Origin: an uncultured Clostridia bacterium | Lineage (GTDB): Bacteria; Bacillota; Clostridia; Lachnospirales; Lachnospiraceae | DNA length: 64,000 bases | Reading direction: 5' to 3' | Assembly (NCBI GenBank): GCA_948472945.1 | Contig: CAOKVX010000012.1 | Coordinates: 18,400 to 82,399, forward strand | Shown: positions 26,811-36,385 of the stretch, in pieces | How the letters are laid out: the number at the start of each line of letters is the position of its first letter | Position numbering within the stretch: position 1 is the first letter of the stretch | Position numbers and translations under genes: made by a program | Notes under the pieces: generated by a model | Database searches by the model: none | What the model saw: the letters and a program-made list of their open reading frames with translations, nothing else | What the model was told of the DNA's origin: nothing

Positions 26811-28421
26811 TCACCGCTTTAATATAGCATGAGCAACTTTTATACCGTCAACGGCCGCCGACATTATTCCACCCGCATAGCCGGCTCCCTCGCCGCAGGG
26901 GTATACCCCCCTGATATTAGACTGGTACGTTTCATCCCGCAAAATCCTAACAGGCGAGGAAGTTCTGGTCTCGACGCCGCAAAGTACTACGTCATCATCC
27001 GAATAGCCCTCAATGACCCCGTCAAAATAATCCATCGCCTCAATGATGGCTTTGTTTACAAACTCCGGCAGCGTATTTCTAAGATTCGCAAATGAATACC
27101 CGCCTTTCACTACAATTCCGATTTTGTCCAAATGCGTAGAATTAACATTTTTCTTATAATCACCGAGAAGCTGAACCGGAATATTGCCGCCCGCCTCGTC
27201 GTACGCTTTTTTCTCCCATTTTCGCTGGAAATTCACTCCGGCCAGCACGTCGTCACCGTCAAAATCATCCTTAGTGACATTCACAACGATTGCGCTGTTG
27301 GCGTTTTCACTGTCACGCCTATGGTTGCTCATACCGTTTACAACTGTGAATCCATCCTCGGATGACGAATTAACCACATACCCGCCCGGACACATACAAA
27401 ACGAATATACCGCCCTGTTATTTTTTGTATGATACCTAAGCTTATAATCCGCCGGAGGCAGAACCGAAGCCGCATCTCCATACTGGGTGCGGTCAATGAA
27501 CTTCTGCGGATGCTGTACCCTAAGCCCTACCGCAAAATCTTTTGCCTGCATCTCAACAATATCTTTTAAATACTCATATGTCTCTCTAGCGCTGTGTCCG
27601 GTCGCAAGCACAAGGCTTTCGCATCCAAATTCACGTTCATCCGAATTGCATGTGCTAACCGCCTTGACTGAGACCACCCTGTCGTTTTCTATGACGATGT
27701 CTTTCATAAATGTATCAAAGTAAACTTGACCTCCAAGTCTCTCAATCTCTCTTCTTATGTTTAAAATCACATGCCTGAGTTCATCAGTTCCGATATGAGG
27801 CTTGTCAAGATATATTATCTCCTCAGGCGCTCCGTGCTCAACAAAAACTTTTTTTACGTACGCTATTACACCAGACTTATCTTTAACCGCCGTATTAAGC
27901 TTTCCGTCAGAAAATGTTCCGGCTCCCCCCTCACCGAAAACTACGTTTGAATAATGATTAAGTTTTGTGCAGTCGCTAAAAAAACTTTCGGTCTGAAGTA
28001 CTCTTTTTTCCATACACGAACCCTGTTCAATAAGAACAGGCCTCATACCGTTTAACGCAAGAATGTATGTACAAAAAAGCCCTGCCGGACCGGCGCCTGC
28101 GACGACTACCCTCTTTAAACCGACATTGTCCGCAATGACAGGCTCAAATTCTTTCTTGACAAGAGCATTGTCAGAATCTCCAATAAATTCTGAAAAGCCC
28201 TTAACCCTGACATCCAAATTATAAATCAGGCAAAGATTATGTTTTTTTCGAGCATCTATCGACTTCTTGAGAACAATGACACTCTCGATGTCATCATCCC
28301 TAACTTTCAGTTTACTGCAAAGTTTCCGGCGTATCAGTTTCATCTCACTGTCTGATACTTTCCCACTCCTGTCAGAAGTCTCCAATCTGTCAGCCGCAAT
28401 TCTCAGCTGGTTAATTATCAT
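26811..28421 (-). CDS. FAD-dependent oxidoreductase (COG2509-like)
   Basis: 536-residue flavoprotein of the uncharacterised FAD-dependent dehydrogenase group. N-terminal about 95-residue extension (RKLCSKLKVRDDDIESVIVL), then the FAD-binding GAGPAGLFCTYILALNG with FGEGGAGTFSDGKLNT, ATGHSARETYEYL and C-terminal CGEGAGYAGGIMSAA. Substrate unknown. Its start overlaps the stop of the upstream flavoprotein gene in an ATGA, indicating translational coupling. Confidence 0.92.
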   Translation of the reverse strand: MIINQLRIAADRLETSDRSGKVSDSEMKLIRRKLCSKLKVRDDDIESVIVLKKSIDARKKHNLCLIYNLDVRVKGFSEFIGDSDNALVKKEFEPVIADNVGLKRVVVAGAGPAGLFCTYILALNGMRPVLIEQGSCMEKRVLQTESFFSDCTKLNHYSNVVFGEGGAGTFSDGKLNTAVKDKSGVIAYVKKVFVEHGAPEEIIYLDKPHIGTDELRHVILNIRREIERLGGQVYFDTFMKDIVIENDRVVSVKAVSTCNSDEREFGCESLVLATGHSARETYEYLKDIVEMQAKDFAVGLRVQHPQKFIDRTQYGDAASVLPPADYKLRYHTKNNRAVYSFCMCPGGYVVNSSSEDGFTVVNGMSNHRRDSENANSAIVVNVTKDDFDGDDVLAGVNFQRKWEKKAYDEAGGNIPVQLLGDYKKNVNSTHLDKIGIVVKGGYSFANLRNTLPEFVNKAIIEAMDYFDGVIEGYSDDDVVLCGVETRTSSPVRILRDETYQSNIRGVYPCGEGAGYAGGIMSAAVDGIKVAHAILKR

Positions 28422-29671
28422 ATGTCCAAACCCTCTATCCTCTCCGCGATGGCTTTTCCGGCTGCGGCGCCGCTCGCAAACGCAAAATGAAGGTTATATC
28501 CCCCGCAGTTTCCGTCTATGTCAACGACTTCTCCCGCAAAATATAAACCTTTCATCAGCTTTGATTCCATTGTACTGTTCTTAATCTCCTCGGTACTTAC
28601 CCCTCCGGCTGTCACCTGCGCCTTGTCAAATCCGCAGTCTCCTGTAATATTAATCTTTAACTGCTTGAGTTCAGAAGCAAGCGCAATGATTATTCCATTA
28701 TCAATCTGTTTAAAACCGCTGTTTTCATCAACTCTCTGCCTTTTTAAAATTGCCCTTGCAAGCTTAAGGGGAATAAATGCATTCAGCGCTCCGAGTATCG
28801 TCTGTCTGCTGTTTGATTTCAAAATATCGGCAATTATCTCTTTTATATCAATCACGTCATATTCTGTGGCAAGGTCTATAATAGCAGTCACTTTATTTCC
28901 CTTTGCAATATTTTGCGACGCATATCTGCTAATCTGGAACACGGGTATGCCTGATACTCCGTAATCCGCAAACTGCAGCTCGCCCTCCGCATGACATACA
29001 GTGCCATCCTTTACTATAAGGTCAATTTTTCCTTTGGCCCTGACTCCGCTGCACATTTTAAAGTCAAGCCCTTCGGCCCTAAGTCCTATAAGCGAAGGAT
29101 GCAGCCGCGTCACAGTATGTCCGAGCGCTTTTGCAAGCTTAAAGCCGCTGCCGTCAGAGCCGAGGCTTTTATAACTTTTACCTCCCGACGCGATAACTAC
29201 GTATCCTGCGCATATATCCAACTTGTCAGCGCCGACGATATACATATCTTTTTTCTTTTCTATTCTTGTAACATTTACTCCGCATTTTATGCTGACTCCA
29301 AGATAATCGAGCTTTTTATTCAATGCGTCGAGAACAGATGCGGCCTGAAGCGACCTCGGGTAATAATACCCGTTTATAGATGTATGTAAAACACCCATCC
29401 GGCGCATATATCCAATCAATGTTCCTTTATTAAACCTATCTATTATTTTGTAGGCAAAGGACGGATTATTTCCGCGGTAGCTCATATCATCCAAAATGTC
29501 ATTTGTAAAATTGCACCTTCCATTGCCGGTTGCAAGTAGCTTCTTCCCAACCTTGTCTTTTCGTTCCAATACAGTTATGTCTATATTCTTTTCTGTATTT
29601 TCAGCAATAACGGCCGCAGCCGTTAACCCGGCAGGCCCTCCGCCCACTATGAGTACATCTGTCTTTTTCAA
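28418..29671 (-). CDS. HI0933/YhiN-like FAD-binding oxidoreductase
   Basis: 417-residue NAD(P)/FAD-dependent oxidoreductase of the HI0933 (aminoacetone oxidase-like) family. GGGPAGLTAAAVIAE (FAD-binding), LLATGNGRCNFTND, VIASGGKSYKSLGSDGSGF, PSLIGLRAEG and the C-terminal GEVVDIDGNCGGYNLHFAFA are conserved. Reaction unproven. Coupled by a 4-base overlap with the second flavoprotein gene; the two may act together (inference). Confidence 0.94.
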   Translation of the reverse strand: MKKTDVLIVGGGPAGLTAAAVIAENTEKNIDITVLERKDKVGKKLLATGNGRCNFTNDILDDMSYRGNNPSFAYKIIDRFNKGTLIGYMRRMGVLHTSINGYYYPRSLQAASVLDALNKKLDYLGVSIKCGVNVTRIEKKKDMYIVGADKLDICAGYVVIASGGKSYKSLGSDGSGFKLAKALGHTVTRLHPSLIGLRAEGLDFKMCSGVRAKGKIDLIVKDGTVCHAEGELQFADYGVSGIPVFQISRYASQNIAKGNKVTAIIDLATEYDVIDIKEIIADILKSNSRQTILGALNAFIPLKLARAILKRQRVDENSGFKQIDNGIIIALASELKQLKINITGDCGFDKAQVTAGGVSTEEIKNSTMESKLMKGLYFAGEVVDIDGNCGGYNLHFAFASGAAAGKAIAERIEGLDI

Positions 29672-29810
29672 ATAAAAGCCCCCTTATGACAGGTAAATCA
29701 GACATTTAAGGCCAAATAAACCTGCGGCAGCCGCAAAGCATCCATTACGTCACGGCTGTTCGTACCTTTGCCGCCAGGGATATATCGGCAGTCCAAACAT
29801 ATCAAATATG

Positions 29811-30476
29811 TCAGCTTGAATAACTCTCTAGCAAAGCATATAATTCTTCCTCGTCAGCTACAAAATATCCTATTTTTAATCTTATCTGTTCCTCATGCCC
29901 AAGGTTAGCAGTCTTTATACCTGTGTATTCAAATACGGTATCTTTGTCACTGTAATACACAACAACCTCGCCCTCAACATCACAAAGATAAAATTCGTGC
30001 TCATTCCAGTCCGAGGCATACGTCTTTCTTAAAATAACCTTGTCGCCTGAAAAATCTATAAGCTCATATGAAAGCAGACCGTTGAGATATTCGTTAAGCG
30101 GAATCTCCTCCATATATTTTTTCAGGTAATCTTCAAGTTCCTCACGCGTCATCGCAATAATATCAGACGGAACATTTTCATTCTTCTCTTCCAGCTCGTC
30201 ATGATTCCTGGCGTCAATATAATGCGTCTGCAAAACAAATTTTGTATTGCTTGTAATAACCTGCGGCTTTGGCTCGTCAGTTGCCTCCAAAACAGCTGCC
30301 GGCGTCTGGGTTGGCTCAATTTTCATTCTGACATTCTCGGGATTGATATTATTGTTATTGTTGTTATTACCCGCTGAGCCGTCGTATCTTTTTAAAAATA
30401 CTACAGCCATAGCTATCAGTATAATACATACAGCTATTCCGACAGCACAAATAATCTTAATTCGCCTGTTATTCAT
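29811..30476 (-). CDS. Hypothetical membrane-anchored extracellular protein
   Basis: 221 residues, not recognised. A membrane anchor or uncleaved signal at residues 6-28 (IIC...IILIAMAVVFL) is followed by an Asn-rich spacer with eight consecutive Asn-containing positions, a Pro/Thr linker (IEPTQTPAAVLEATDEPKPQ) and a 140-residue acidic extracellular domain (MTREELEDYLKKYMEE, with EFYLCDVEGEVVVYYSDKD). It may resemble the BofC-type C-terminal domain (YFVADEEELYALL), which occurs in intercompartmental sporulation proteins; this is a weak match. It lies downstream of the MutS-like gene. Confidence 0.6.
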   Translation of the reverse strand: MNNRRIKIICAVGIAVCIILIAMAVVFLKRYDGSAGNNNNNNNINPENVRMKIEPTQTPAAVLEATDEPKPQVITSNTKFVLQTHYIDARNHDELEEKNENVPSDIIAMTREELEDYLKKYMEEIPLNEYLNGLLSYELIDFSGDKVILRKTYASDWNEHEFYLCDVEGEVVVYYSDKDTVFEYTGIKTANLGHEEQIRLKIGYFVADEEELYALLESYSS

Positions 30477-30554
30477 ATAAGCACCTCATTTCATTACATG
30501 GGATGCTTATAATTATTTACAGTTTTTCAAATATTATACATTTTGTATGATATT

Positions 30555-32237
30555 TTAAATACCACTTAGCAGGCTGCTCCAGCTGTTTTCCCTCTCAAAT
30601 GTCTCCGCCATCTCTGTGGCCTCAGCGACAATTTTCTTGTCATAACCAAGCATATTAAGCAATTTAATTGCATTTTTTGTTTTTGAGAATCCCTCATAAA
30701 TCTTATAATCAAATATAACATCCTCATTCTCAATTTTTTCCCTGAAATGGTAATTAGAAAAGGATTTTTTCAAAATATGCGCGAGCTCTATGTCATGTGT
30801 AGCAGCAAAACAAATCGTATTGCCCTCGGCAAGAGTCTTTAATATCCTGCTGGACGCAGCTATCCTCTCAATAGTATTAGTTCCACGCAGCACCTCGTCT
30901 ATACAACATAGTACCGACCCATCCCCACTGTTGTCAATAATTCTTTTTAGGGACATTATCTCAACAATAAAATAACTCTCGCTTCCAAATATATTATCAT
31001 TTAACGCCATTGAAGTCATAATTTTATAAAATGACGTTTTGTAGCTCTTTGCAGCGGCTGTTGCAATAGTCTGCGCCAAAATTGCGTTAATCGCAACCAT
31101 CTTGAGGAATGTTGATTTTCCGGATGCGTTCGAGCCGGTCAAAAGAACCGAATTCTCTGCCAAAAAGCTGTTATACACAGGGGTTTCAAGAAATGGGTGG
31201 TATGAGTCCTCAAATTCCAGATATTTCTTCTCTGCGACAAACTCCGGCCTGCACCATCCCCTGTCTCCAATCAACTCCCTGAAAGAAGCAATAGCAATCA
31301 TTGAATCCATATATCCGATATTTTTGTGGATTACAAGAAGATTGTCTCTGTTTTCCATAACAATCTTGTACATATTGTTAAATTTAATAAGATCTATATG
31401 TGTAATCATTCTTACATAGTCTAATATTATATCGGACAGATTTCCTCCGTTTTGTTTGAGTACCACGCCCGAGCCCCGTTTAAATCTTCTAAAACTTTTA
31501 ATAGACTCCCTTATTTCCCCAAGCTGTTTTTCAAATACAGGTATATTATGCTGCGCTATATCCGAAGTGTTATAAATCATTTTTAACACGCTGCCAAATA
31601 TATAGTAGTATGCTTCAATTTCAGATTTTCGCTTATAATAACTTGCAATGGCTAATATAATTGACGGAATCAGAATAAAAACAAACACTTTATAGTTAAG
31701 CAGTATGCCTATTATACTGCCTATTGTCGCAACATTTAATATATAATGCAATAAGTTGCTCTGTGTCTTAATGTCCTCAAGCCTTATAAAATATTCATAA
31801 AATGAGTATTTTTTATCAATTCCTATTTTTGAAAAACTTCTCTGAAGCTCCAGCCTGTGTGATTTATTTTCGAGCAGATAGTCGATAGCCCTGTTTCTGT
31901 CTTCAATTTCTTCTTTTCCTTTAAGCGGTTTTCTGAGAATATTATACAATATCTCCTCTCCCATTGAAGATTTCGTATAATTGAGCATTTTATACAGCTC
32001 GTCCATATCAAGGTCATTCCATGTTATATCGTCAACATCCCCGTCTTCGGCGTTTTTCTCGTAAAACAGCTTTATAGAATCAAGTTTACCCGGAACATAT
32101 TCCTTTTTGGGATATCTTCCAAATCCATTAATTAACAAAAACTCTAAAATCCTCTCATCATTACTGTGGTCGAGTATACTTTTTACAATCAAAAAGACAA
32201 TACACGCCACAACAGCAATTAATACTCCTATGTTCAT
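30555..32237 (-). CDS. Membrane-anchored MutS-like ATPase
   Basis: 560 residues with membrane segments at 3-20, 163-181 and 183-200, then a MutS-type core/lever region and a MutS domain V ATPase: Walker A LLTGSNASGKST at 366-375, SLKRIIDNS, Walker B SVLCCIDEVLRGTN and AATHDIELAHIL. The mismatch-recognition and connector domains of MutS are absent, so it is not a mismatch repair protein as such. Related membrane MutS-family proteins are widespread in Firmicutes with unknown function. A promoter 130 bases upstream and a possible 10-codon leader ORF precede it. Confidence 0.88.
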   Translation of the reverse strand: MNIGVLIAVVACIVFLIVKSILDHSNDERILEFLLINGFGRYPKKEYVPGKLDSIKLFYEKNAEDGDVDDITWNDLDMDELYKMLNYTKSSMGEEILYNILRKPLKGKEEIEDRNRAIDYLLENKSHRLELQRSFSKIGIDKKYSFYEYFIRLEDIKTQSNLLHYILNVATIGSIIGILLNYKVFVFILIPSIILAIASYYKRKSEIEAYYYIFGSVLKMIYNTSDIAQHNIPVFEKQLGEIRESIKSFRRFKRGSGVVLKQNGGNLSDIILDYVRMITHIDLIKFNNMYKIVMENRDNLLVIHKNIGYMDSMIAIASFRELIGDRGWCRPEFVAEKKYLEFEDSYHPFLETPVYNSFLAENSVLLTGSNASGKSTFLKMVAINAILAQTIATAAAKSYKTSFYKIMTSMALNDNIFGSESYFIVEIMSLKRIIDNSGDGSVLCCIDEVLRGTNTIERIAASSRILKTLAEGNTICFAATHDIELAHILKKSFSNYHFREKIENEDVIFDYKIYEGFSKTKNAIKLLNMLGYDKKIVAEATEMAETFERENSWSSLLSGI

Positions 32238-32256
32238 TTAAAATACTTCCTCCATA

Positions 32257-32289
32257 TTATTTTATTTCCGCAAGTAACGCTCCCATCAT
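32257..32289 (-). CDS. Possible 10-residue leader ORF upstream of the MutS-like gene
   Basis: MMGALLAEIK, preceded by GGAGG 7 bases upstream and ending 20 bases before the MutS-like start codon, whose own GGAGG follows the leader stop. The signal is a clean ribosome binding site plus short frame; no amino acid bias suggesting attenuation. Could equally be chance. Confidence 0.35.
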   Translation of the reverse strand: MMGALLAEIK

Positions 32290-32367
32290 ATGAATACCTC
32301 CATACGACGCTTATATCAGACGCCTGACGTACTCTTATTAAGCGCTGGGTAAAGCAGTTTTCCACCT

Positions 32368-32396
32368 ATTATACACTAATATAATTTTTATAGCAA
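32368..32396 (-). promoter_or_regulatory. Promoter of the MutS-like gene
   Basis: TTGCTA, 17-base spacer, TATAAT on the minus strand; leader about 125 bases containing the possible 10-codon ORF. Confidence 0.7.
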
Positions 32397-32450
32397 TTTT
32401 CTATTAAAATATTTTACCATATTTTTTCACAAAAAGCACCTATAATTAGC

Positions 32451-32497
32451 AAAAAATACATGTAATATCCAATATGGGACATACATGTATTTTTTTA
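32451..32497 (-). terminator. Hairpin terminator after the NlpC/P60 gene
   Basis: AATACATGTA and TACATGTATT pair around an inner ATCC/GGGA-type loop, flanked by A and T runs on both sides so it can work in either direction. About 105 bases downstream of the NlpC/P60 stop. Confidence 0.7.
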
Positions 32498-32599
32498 TGA
32501 TAATAACTGTATTAAATTCAAATAAAAACCGATACTAAAGTTAGCATTTTTAATCTAAATATTAGATATCGTCATTACACTGCCATTCAAGATATATCT

Positions 32600-33904
32600 T
32601 TAGTCGTTAATTACCCTTGCAATCTTCACAGGTGAACGGTAGTAGGCGTTGGAAATCTTAATGCCTGTCGTAGGGTTACTTGCGTGGATAATCATTCCCC
32701 CGCCGATATACATAGCAACATGGTTTACTCTTCCGCCGTTTGCATAGAAGAACAAATCTCCTGGCCTTGCCTCAGAGCTCTTAATTCCGGTAAATGCCGC
32801 CGCCTGACTTCCTGACGTCCTTGGAAGTCCGTAGCCGAAATGCTGGTAAACCCTCATAGTGAAACCTGAACAGTCGGTTCCGTTCGTAAGGCTTGTCCCA
32901 CCGTATACGTAGCGGTTTCCAAGAAACTGCTTCGCATACTCTACAATTGACGCCCTTGTGGATGATACCCCGCTTGAGCCGTCGGTTGCAAGCTCACCGG
33001 CTGCAACAGCCCTGTTGAGCTTGTACGAAATCTCAACATACTCTTTTGATACGAAAGCATACTCATTATCTATGGCAATGCATACCCAGTTGTCAAGGTC
33101 ATTTATCATCGCATCATAGTCAACTCTTTTAATCTGTTTCTTCTTTATATGTTTCTGTATAAATTTGTCAAGCCAGTCTTTCTTAATATGCTCGCGGTGA
33201 ACCTCAAAATCCTCATCCTGTCCAAGCACGTCATAAATTGCCGCGTCAGTAGATGGAAGCGCGCGTACCCTAAGACCGCTTGTAAGAATCGTTGCCATCT
33301 TTTTTCCGACTTTCATTGCCATATCTTCAGCCTTTTCGTCCATAACAAGATATTCAGACTTAACATAACCGGTAACTTTACCCGAAACAATCTTTGCCCA
33401 TCCTTTTTTTTCTTTGTAAATATGGCATCCCGCATGCTTTATCAGTTTACCTACAATCTTACTGTCAGTTGACGGTTTTTTTCTGACGTTAAGATATGTA
33501 TCAACCTTAGCAATTCCAAGTCTGTCATAGTTCAGATTGAGTTTTACATGTTCGTCAATCTCCTCCGCTGCGTCAACGTCATCAACAACAGGCGCTGATG
33601 CGTCTGCCGGCAAAGCTGAATCCGCCGGCGCTCCCTCGGTTCCGGAAACTGCTGCCATACCGTCCGCACCCGGCATTTCTGCTACAGGCTGTACGTCTGC
33701 CTGAGTCTGCGAACCGGAAAGCGGCAGGATGGCTCCCGTCTGAACCTCGGCCACTACAAGTTTATCTAATGAAAGGTTAATTCCCGCCAGCGGTTTTTCA
33801 GTGGCAATCATTCCTGCCCTTACAGAAGTGATACACCATGAAATCGCAAGGGCACCCGTTATACTCACAACTGTTATCTTTTTAATTTTGGATATATTAC
33901 GCAT
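32600..33904 (-). CDS. Secreted NlpC/P60 peptidoglycan endopeptidase with SH3 domains
   Basis: 434-residue wall hydrolase. Signal peptide or anchor at about 9-30, a low-complexity Ala/Asp/Pro linker (about 60-115), two bacterial SH3 domains (near 130-195, KVDTYLNVRKKPSTDSKIVG, and 200-300, TSGLRVRALPSTDAAIYDVL) and a C-terminal NlpC/P60 domain (about 315-434). Catalytic Cys is in NGTDCSGFTMRVYQHFG and His in RVNHVAMYIGGG, with the IIHASNP third-residue region. It cleaves peptide stems of peptidoglycan. A consensus promoter lies upstream. Confidence 0.95.
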   Translation of the reverse strand: MRNISKIKKITVVSITGALAISWCITSVRAGMIATEKPLAGINLSLDKLVVAEVQTGAILPLSGSQTQADVQPVAEMPGADGMAAVSGTEGAPADSALPADASAPVVDDVDAAEEIDEHVKLNLNYDRLGIAKVDTYLNVRKKPSTDSKIVGKLIKHAGCHIYKEKKGWAKIVSGKVTGYVKSEYLVMDEKAEDMAMKVGKKMATILTSGLRVRALPSTDAAIYDVLGQDEDFEVHREHIKKDWLDKFIQKHIKKKQIKRVDYDAMINDLDNWVCIAIDNEYAFVSKEYVEISYKLNRAVAAGELATDGSSGVSSTRASIVEYAKQFLGNRYVYGGTSLTNGTDCSGFTMRVYQHFGYGLPRTSGSQAAAFTGIKSSEARPGDLFFYANGGRVNHVAMYIGGGMIIHASNPTTGIKISNAYYRSPVKIARVIND

Positions 33905-33969
33905 ATATTCCTCCCTAAAATTACTGTATATTAAGTCAATTGTTACAAAACTATTACGTTATGTAGTTC

Positions 33970-33998
33970 AGTATAACAACTTGTTTATGCTTTGTCAA
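33970..33998 (-). promoter_or_regulatory. Promoter of the NlpC/P60 gene
   Basis: TTGACA, 17-base spacer, TATACT on the minus strand. Leader about 60 bases. Confidence 0.85.
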
Positions 33999-34126
33999 CA
34001 CAATAATTACGAAATTGTTAACTAACGGAAAGCTTTGATTTATCATGTTTTAGAGAGAAAAAGTATATCTTTTGTTAATTTTTTCTTTATCTTTTGTCTA
34101 CTAAAGTAGTATTTGACATCCGATTA

Positions 34127-35602
34127 TCAGATTATTATGCATACAATGCCGCCATTGCTGTCATTTATAACTTTCTGAAGCGTCTCCTGAAGCTTGAGCT
34201 GGCTCTCGTCCGTAAGCTTGTTAATCTTTCCGTCAACGCCTTCCTCGACAAGCTGTTTAATTGTCTTTCCAAATATATTTGTCTCCCAGATTCCCTCAGG
34301 GTTATCTTCCTCATTTGAATTCATATACTCTATCAAGTTCCTTGCAAGTTCCTCGTTGCCGACTATTGGAGCTATTTCCGTCTCAATGTTGGCCTTTATC
34401 ATATGGATAGACGGTGCAACCGCTTTTATCTTTACTCCAAATTTGTTGCCATGCCTTATAACTTCCGGCTGCTCTATGCTTATATCTTTCATCGACGGTG
34501 CAACGACGCCGTAGCCTGTCGCATTTACCCTCTCAAAAGCATTACCAAGCGCTTCGAGCTCTTTTTTCTTTGACGCAAGCTCTTTTAGTGTTGATATGAG
34601 CTGGTATTCATCTTTTATTGTCATGCCTACAAGCTCGCTGATTATCTGATAGTAGTATCCCTCGTCAAACGATATATTAATCTTAGCCTTTCCGTCTTTA
34701 GGGCTGTAGCCGTCAATCTGAAATGATTTTATGTAATCGCTTTCACATTCAAAATCGTTTTCCTCAAAATCCCGCAGTACGTTTATCCTGTCTATGTAGT
34801 TTCGCACATTTAAAATGAGGTTCTTTTTTACATCATGCTCAACCGACAGCATTTCCACCCACTTAGGTATGCAAAAATCAATGCGCGTAACGCCAAATTC
34901 CATGAGCACGCTCTTCATAATTTTCGTTATATCGTCTTTTCTGAGCTGCTCGCAATTTACCGTTATAACTTTCACTCCGTGTTTCCTGCGTATTTCATCG
35001 GCGATGGCCAAAGTGTCCTCAGAAAATGGTTTTGTGCTGTTTACCAGCACGACGAACGGCTTATTTATCGCCTTTAACTCCTGTATCGCCTTATCTTCCG
35101 CCTCAACGTAGTTGCCGCGCTCAATATCTCCAAAGCTTCCGTCGGCCGTTATTACTATTCCTATTGTCGAGTGGTCGTTTATTACCTTTCTCGTTCCCTT
35201 TTCAGCAGCCTTGGAAAACGGTATGCTCTCCTCCGACCAGGGCGTTTTTACCATGCGCTCCTGTTCATTTTCTATATGCCCCGTAGCGCCGTTTACCATA
35301 AATCCCACGCAGTCTATAAGCCTTACTTTCATCTCACAGTCGTCGTTGAGTTTCACAACAGCCGCTTCTTTCGGTATGAACTTAGGCTCCGTAGTCATTA
35401 TCGTAGTGCCCGAAGACGACTGCGGCAGTTCGTCGATTGCCCGCTCCTTACTATGTACATCTTCCATTCCGGGTATAACCAGAGTGTCCATGAATCTCTT
35501 AATAAATGTCGATTTACCTGTCCTCACCGGGCCGACAACCCCTATGTATATCTCACCTCCGGTTCTCGCCTTTATGTCATTATACACATCATAGCTATCC
35601 AT
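34127..35602 (-). CDS. spoIVA: Stage IV sporulation protein A
   Basis: Spore coat morphogenetic ATPase that polymerises on the forespore surface. 491 residues with Walker A GPVRTGKSTFIKRF, the GTTIMTTEPKFIPKEAA switch, DCVGFMVNGATGH and a C-terminal region ending GGIVCIII. It is conserved across spore formers and is normally sigma-E controlled; upstream at about 35640-35670 a GAATTATT...CATATACA arrangement resembles a sigma-E promoter, weakly. AAAGGGGAGC precedes the start. Its presence argues the organism, or its ancestor, can sporulate. Confidence 0.97.
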   Translation of the reverse strand: MDSYDVYNDIKARTGGEIYIGVVGPVRTGKSTFIKRFMDTLVIPGMEDVHSKERAIDELPQSSSGTTIMTTEPKFIPKEAAVVKLNDDCEMKVRLIDCVGFMVNGATGHIENEQERMVKTPWSEESIPFSKAAEKGTRKVINDHSTIGIVITADGSFGDIERGNYVEAEDKAIQELKAINKPFVVLVNSTKPFSEDTLAIADEIRRKHGVKVITVNCEQLRKDDITKIMKSVLMEFGVTRIDFCIPKWVEMLSVEHDVKKNLILNVRNYIDRINVLRDFEENDFECESDYIKSFQIDGYSPKDGKAKINISFDEGYYYQIISELVGMTIKDEYQLISTLKELASKKKELEALGNAFERVNATGYGVVAPSMKDISIEQPEVIRHGNKFGVKIKAVAPSIHMIKANIETEIAPIVGNEELARNLIEYMNSNEEDNPEGIWETNIFGKTIKQLVEEGVDGKINKLTDESQLKLQETLQKVINDSNGGIVCIII

Positions 35603-35697
35603 ATCTGCTCCCCTTTCCAGACGTTACATGTCTGATATATGTATATGAACGATTCCTGAAATAATTCATATATTATTATGAGAAAGGGGATAACTAT

Positions 35698-35745
35698 ATG
35701 AAAAAAGTTTTATGTACAACAACAAGTGCTATCAGAACAAAATAA
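35698..35745 (+). CDS. Possible 15-residue ORF with strong ribosome binding site
   Basis: A plus-strand frame starting MKKVLCTTTSAIRTK, preceded by AGAAAGGGGATAACT. It ends after 15 codons and no longer frame follows, so it may be a leftover of a signal-peptide gene or chance. It overlaps nothing else and lies between spoIVA and the LytTR locus. Confidence 0.25.
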   Translation: MKKVLCTTTSAIRTK

Positions 35746-35764
35746 ACAGATATGGAATATAAAA

Positions 35765-35887
35765 TTAACTGTCTAAATATTTTTTTAGCGCTTTATACAA
35801 TAATATTAATACATAAAATCCGAAACCAAAAAATATTATTCCAAAAACATATAATATAATTGTCAATATTCCGGTTAGTAACAACAT
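35765..35887 (-). CDS. 40-residue hydrophobic membrane peptide
   Basis: Starts MLLLTGILTIILYVFGIIFF and continues with a second hydrophobic half ending in KALKKYLDS, so one long or two short membrane segments with a basic C-terminal tail. The ribosome binding site GTGAGGAATAATT overlaps the LytTR stop codon, giving translational coupling. No family recognised. Its placement directly after a LytTR regulator fits a membrane sensor, inhibitor or signal peptide, as in other LytTR loci (inference). Too short for many gene finders. Confidence 0.65.
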   Translation of the reverse strand: MLLLTGILTIILYVFGIIFFGFGFYVLILLYKALKKYLDS

Positions 35888-35889
35888 AA

Positions 35890-36243
35890 TTATTCCTCAC
35901 TTTCAATTTTATTTATTAAATCATCCTTATAACGGTCACTAACAAAAATAGTATTCTTTATGTCATTAAATTCTATTTCATCTTTATTTATCAATAAAAT
36001 CTTTTTACAATTAACTATATATGATTGATGACATTTAAAAAACGAATTTCGTTTTAAAATATATTCTAATTGATATAATGAGCCATAATATTCAATTATT
36101 TTATTATATAACATAATATAAACCTTTTTACCTTTTTTTTCTATAAAATAAATATCATTAAAATTAATAGAATAAAACAAATATTTATTTTTTATAATTA
36201 AAAAATATGCATCATTATTTTTTCTTAATACTAAATTAGTCAT
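35890..36243 (-). CDS. LytTR-domain DNA-binding regulator
   Basis: 117-residue stand-alone LytTR DNA-binding domain, without a receiver domain. LytTR landmarks: DIYFIEKKGKKVYIML (strand region), YQLEYILKRNSFFKCHQSYI (the FxRxHxSYIVN motif, here FFKCHQSYIVNCKKI). The frame opens at 36309, but AAGGT 9 bases before the 36243 ATG marks the start. The gene is very AT-rich, as are its flanks, unlike the neighbouring spoIVA. It has a consensus promoter and faces a divergent secreted protein gene, its most likely target (inference). Confidence 0.88.
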   Translation of the reverse strand: MTNLVLRKNNDAYFLIIKNKYLFYSINFNDIYFIEKKGKKVYIMLYNKIIEYYGSLYQLEYILKRNSFFKCHQSYIVNCKKILLINKDEIEFNDIKNTIFVSDRYKDDLINKIESEE

Positions 36244-36280
36244 TATAATTACCTTCCCATTAAACTCTTTTTTCAGATTA

Positions 36281-36309
36281 ATTATAAATAATATAGTTAT
36301 TTTTGTCAA
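36281..36309 (-). promoter_or_regulatory. Consensus promoter of the LytTR gene
   Basis: Perfect TTGACA and TATAAT, 17-base spacer. Leader about 30 bases. Confidence 0.9.
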
Positions 36310-36385
36310 TAAATCTTATATTTCATTCCAATTATTTATCTATATATTACAATTTCAACCTTATATTGTTTTAGATATATATAAT

